A DNA stretch of 64,000 nt from Diphasiastrum complanatum (lineage: Eukaryota > Streptophyta > Lycopodiopsida > Lycopodiales > Lycopodiaceae), in NCBI GenBank assembly GCA_029204225.1, contig CM055108.1:4944806-5008805 (forward strand), read 5' to 3'. Position numbers and translations under genes: made by a program. Positions 59,171-64,000 of the stretch are shown in pieces (within the stretch, counting starts at the first letter, position 1; the number at the start of each line of letters is the position of its first letter). The notes beneath the pieces were generated by a model, which was not told the DNA's origin, searched no databases, and saw only the letters and a list, made by a program, of their open reading frames with translations.

Positions 59171-62100
59171 CCTTCGCCTTTTAGTTAAAATTCTGATAGA
59201 ATCTAGTGCAATATGCAGATCACATCAATCACTCACATAGCCACTCCTCACAATCTCTCAAAGATGGCACAACAAAAAATTTTAGGTTACAGAAAAACAT
59301 TGTACATATAGAATATTCACAAACTGCATGAAAAGGCTGGTGTCTTAAAATTAGCCTACCACCTGTCAAACTCAGATCAAACTAAGGTTGGGGACCCAAC
59401 ATGGCCAATTCGACCGACAAACTCAGGACATGCCCTTGAGTATAGCAAATGTTGTATATAACTCTGTATAGGCTAATTTTTCCTATGTGTGGCTACTCGG
59501 CTAACCCAAGTAGTCGGCTATGGGACAAGTGCCTGACTGATATAACGATAGTGGATCACATCCCGATCACTACTTAAAATAGTAAACTAACTAACTGTAC
59601 ATTTATTACAGTATCACATTTGAAGCTTATAATAATAAATCAGATCAAAATTGGTTTCCTGATTCTCTCCCTTCAACTCAAATGTGATAAGAGTGAAAAA
59701 CAATAATTTGTAGCAACGTTTGGAGTATCCAAAGGATGTTATGCATATCTCTGCTAATCTGGTACTTGACTCACATTGAAGCACACCAGCAAACCACCAG
59801 GTTTGACTCACAAAATATCATGCAAACACAATGCTCATACAGAGAGTCTACCATACTCTCGACCAACTAACTCGTCCCCAATCTGACTTGAACACAAGTG
59901 GACCACATGAGCGACATGGCTCAAACTGAAAAAATCTCACTGCCACCATGAGACTTACATCCTCCATCTAACTAAGCTGACATTCTATCAGACACTTACA
60001 CGCACAGACCTATAAAGCTGACATAAATGAGCGACTGAAAATTTTTTATTGCCACCATAAAATTGTACCCTCACTAGATAGACAACTAGTAGACATAATG
60101 GCAAGTCAATAAGCATAAAATGATTACTTTGTTTCTAAAGCAAATGCACAACCACATACAACTCCGACTCAGATCTAGACCCCAGTGAAAAGGTAATATG
60201 CAAGCCCACACACACTCATTCAAACAAACACAAATGATAAAGCATCAAATACATGACCAAGGCCTACCCATAAGTGGTATGCTCTCGTACCAGCACATGT
60301 GCCACCTGTACATCCGCTGCTACACCACTAGTCACTAAACCAGATCTCCAACCATGGCCCGCACCTGTAACCAAGATGCTCTCATGTCCAAGCATATCCC
60401 ATTGTCCAATAAGTCCTGAAATTTGATTCCCATTCATTCCCCATGCTCCAAGCACAAGAGTCTACCAAGGACTCAATGAATGATTGTATGCAAACCTCAC
60501 CATAGGCTATACTTGAGTAGCTCGCCCATCTCCAAGAGATACTGATGATGATCTGCCTGTTCTACATCCCATGTAGGCTCAACTTCCCATGCTTGACATT
60601 GCCAACTTTGATTTGACCAGTACATAGGCCGCCTACCAAGGAGCATATCTCCCCATTGTATCCATCATGTCAACCAAACCAAAGCAAATGCACTCTAGAT
60701 CCATTGCTGTGATGAGAAACTCACCCATGATCCATAGCATATTAGGTAGGATAGCTCCAAAACCTTGTACCCTATACGATTTGATCACTAAGTATCCATT
60801 ACCTGCTAATAGCTCCTCAAGAATATACCCACCTATAGTGCAACTAGACTCCAACTAGATGTAACCAAAAGCTACATCCTGCTTACCAAATAATTATGGA
60901 TAGAAACAACATGTGACGCCAACCTGGAGACTACCATGTATATAACCATGCAGCTCACCTAATCACTCGCCAAAGTATCAACTGTCACTCCCTGAGCAAC
61001 CATCTCCATCCATGATGGCTCACAACCATGGGCATGCTGGATCCACATCACCTCGTAATGCACTCCATGCCCTCATGAAATGTATCGCCTCTAGGTACAC
61101 TCCATGCCACCTACCTCCAAGTAGGCTTGAGCCATCCCTAGGTCATCATACATGATGCACCAACTGAAGAACATCATTCGTACATCAAATGACATATCAT
61201 ACCTGAGCAATTGTAGCATCTCCCTAAGTGCCACCCCAATGGACTCGTCATCCACATACTATGCTCCATGATATCTCCGATCCTAGTCACCATCCTACTA
61301 GACAAGTCGAACTCCAAAGCAATACCTGCATCTCCTGGCTTCTAGCATCTGCTCGCTCTCCTTGGATATGTGCAACCCGACACCATGCCAATGCAAGCCC
61401 ATCCTTGATTTACCGCTCACGAGATCCCGAGACTAATGTCTCTCTGATCGTACTGAGGTATATGGCTCTGAGTGACTTCTTCTAGGATTCTTAATCTCAC
61501 CACCTGTGGATCTGAACTATACAGGTTCCAACACCTGTGCCAAGCCTAGACTCTTGCAAATATAGCCAATTGCATGAAAGCTAAAGATAGCTTATCCACG
61601 CCCGTGATGGTAGATGTCTCTCCATCGATGCCAATGCCAATGACTGGCCCCCTGTTGTAATGCCAACTTGTGCTCCCAAATGACACCATGAAGTCCTCGT
61701 CATCAGTGTCCCCTCTAGTAGATCGCTAACAAAACACCCATCATAGTGTTTTCTCTCCGGTCACACCCAACCGTGCGATCTCCATCAGCTCTCCATCCTA
61801 GATCTGGCTCCCAAAGCTTCACGCTTTGCCCATTTGCGTTTGTAACTTCCTGATTCCATCATGAATCCCACCTGTAAGTCTTGTCTCATCCAAAGACTCA
61901 AGTCCAAAATGAGATAGCTGGCCCCTAATGATCATCTCATGTCATCCTACAATCCATCCTATCAGGTATTCCATGTCATCCTTGATCACGAAGATCTGAG
62001 CATCTGGCCTGTATTGCCCATTTGTATTTCCTCAAACTAGCTCCAAGCTGCTCTTGTGAATGGTTCCAAATTACTCCTTGAGAATAAACTAAGATGTGAA

Positions 62101-64000
62101 CTCCAAAGCCACCATCAAGTCCCTCACATGACTGTGCATGCCAATATCCCTCCAAGTGAACCTGTGAGATCTTCCATGGCCCAAACCAAATGATCTGCAC
62201 CCTTTCATCACTAGAATCTACATCTCTGATGCAATCATGATATGTAAAATTGAATCGACTTACCCAAAATAGGTAGTTGAAGATATCTCTCGATGACAAA
62301 CCTGATACACTGCTCCACAACTACAATGATTTGAAATTGACTTACTAACTCAAAACCGCAAAATCATCACACTCACCACTCTCCAAGAGTCTCCAAAGTG
62401 TGATTATTGACCCATTCTTCATCCTCCATGTGTCCCACACATAGCTCATCCAATGCAAGTCCGCTATCTTGCCCAATGGCTTCCAACTGGCACCACCTCA
62501 CACTTCTATCACCCGTGACCGTCAAAATGTGTGTGCCTCCAAGCTAGCCTATGCTTCCCTCCAAACGAGAAATTTTCAAGCTATAGATGCATGTGTCAAT
62601 GCAACTATCACCTAACTCGACAATGCCACTACCGATCATGCATGTGAGAGCGTTCCCCCAAAATGCCACCTGACATTGGTTGGTTCGAACCCCAAGAGTT
62701 GAACCTGATTATGAGAATTTTTCACCTATAACTGGCATACCATGCCTATCTCTCACATGTGATTGCTTGCCCTCTCAAAATTGTCACCAATGATGAGTAG
62801 TCACGCTACCAAATTGCACTTCTGTCGCCAATACTAGCTTTCTCCACACAATTATGCTATCATTCACCCTCATACCACATTTACCACTTCCAAACACCCT
62901 GCTACCTTGCCAATAGTAAGCAATAATGATTTAGAAGTGATTATACCTCATTGTACCGCCTTGTAGCAGGTTTCACCAATAAAAAATTGTCCCATATTTG
63001 GCCCTATGGTACCCAAATGGTAAATGTAATCCATCACTAGGTGACCTGCACTCCACTTGATAAAATGGTGACAGAAACTCCTCGAAATGCATTTCTCCCT
63101 GCTCTGTGATGTTGCTCTATCTGCTGGCTCTGAGCAGCCACTTTTAGGAGTCATTTTGGCCCAAGGTTGGTGAAAGAAGTTGCCCTCTAGCCAAAGTTAT
63201 CCCTTTCCAAAGGGTGACTTGCAAATTTGAACTGAAACTTTTAAAAGAAGATTTTTAATGAAGAAAAGATTTTTTTGCACTTCAGGTCCCTTCAGCCCAT
63301 TTCTTTTGAAAATATTTATTGAAGCCTTTCATGGGCTCTTCACCTAAAATCCAATGGTGTCTTTCAATCCAATGGATTAAGCTTCGCTCCCAGAGTCCTC
63401 ATCATAGCCGTTGTATACCATCAAACCAAATATGATGGTTCAGATCTCTCTTGAGCGCTGATCCTTGGGCCTATAGACTGTAAAAATTACATCAAATAAG
63501 GATCCTAAAACACTTGAAATGATGAGGGAAACAATAGATTATGATTTCATAAGATTAGCACAACTTGAACCATCAAAATCCATCAAAAATCTATGTTTGA
63601 ATTTCACTATATGGCCCAAATCCTTGAAGAAGGCTTCACACGTGTGAAAGTACGGCCTCCCATAGTCTGAGTATTGTACACCAGACCTACATTCAATCCT
63701 ATAATCATTAGTAATCACAAGTACTCAAACAATTATGAACATAGAAAGCAATTGCACCATTATGAGAGGAAAATCATGAAATTGCTTGGTTGATTTTGGT
63801 GAGATATCATCACCTATATATACATGATCCATCATAGTTTTGGGCAGGTATGAGTAGCCTTAAACCTATCCCTAATTCTAATTTTTGTGGATCTTTCATC
63901 CTTACCGAGTTAGGGTTGGAATCTTGGAGATCCCTCAACAATGCAAAAATTACCAAAAATAGCTCCTATTTTTTCTCTCTTGTATCTAAGCATAATTTGG
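59171..64000. other. no recognisable gene
   Basis: About 4.8 kb without repeats I can see and without any familiar coding motif. The longest frames (61976-62320 minus, 114 codons; 61228-61485 plus) have no recognisable domain. The even composition, and the rarity of AT runs between 60 and 62.7 kb, could reflect an old coding or LTR sequence. Confidence 0.5.

Overview
The window looks like repeat-rich nuclear DNA of a land plant. The signs are a patchwork of broken Ty3/gypsy and Ty1/copia retrotransposons, one non-LTR (LINE) tail family, initiator tRNA-Met primer-binding sites, GT-AG introns in the few host-like genes, a RING-H2 protein of plant type, and very long simple repeats. The gypsy families would fit a fern or gymnosperm as well as a flowering plant, and I cannot name the species. 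I found no intact host gene: every coding region I recognise is truncated, frameshifted or stopped.

Layout. 0-2.8 kb: a gypsy reverse transcriptase scrap, copy 1 of an unrecognised intron-containing gene, and the 3' end of a minus-strand chromovirus (integrase tail, chromodomain, polypurine tract, LTR start). 2.8-7.2 kb: no recognisable gene. 7.3-9.6 kb: a foldback made of RING-H2 gene sequence, RING-H2 copy A with its 5' flank, and a LINE tail. 10.2-15.4 kb: three abutting minus-strand retroelement fragments (copia, gypsy RT, gypsy gag with leader). 16.3-22.7 kb: an exon-like stretch, then a plus-strand gypsy element interrupted by foreign DNA and a MITE, then a second LINE tail. 24-27.2 kb: RING-H2 copy B and copia pieces, including an LTR with a 3' internal end on one side and a primer-binding site on the other.

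27.4-36.9 kb is the least retroelement-like part. It holds a CENH3-like histone H3 pseudogene, a two-exon unknown gene, a Ulp1-type (C48) protease gene that has lost its catalytic cysteine, a second MITE copy, copy 2 of the unrecognised gene, and two clusters of a CG-rich palindromic motif.

40.7-48.3 kb is a clear nested insertion: a chromovirus with both LTRs sits inside a minus-strand copia element and splits it in mid-codon context, with a 5-bp target duplication. 48.4-50.0 kb is a satellite array of about 360 bp period. 50.0-52.3 kb has RING-H2 copies C and D arranged tail to tail. 52.4-59.2 kb is a block of low-complexity DNA: CT and AT microsatellites, minisatellites, an array of GC-rich hairpins, and about 2.7 kb of a degenerate TTRRYCC heptamer. 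59.2-64 kb has nothing I can identify.

The main candidates for something undescribed are the CENH3-like relic, the RING-H2 foldback loci, the CG-rich palindromic motif, the hairpin array, and the two-copy unknown gene.
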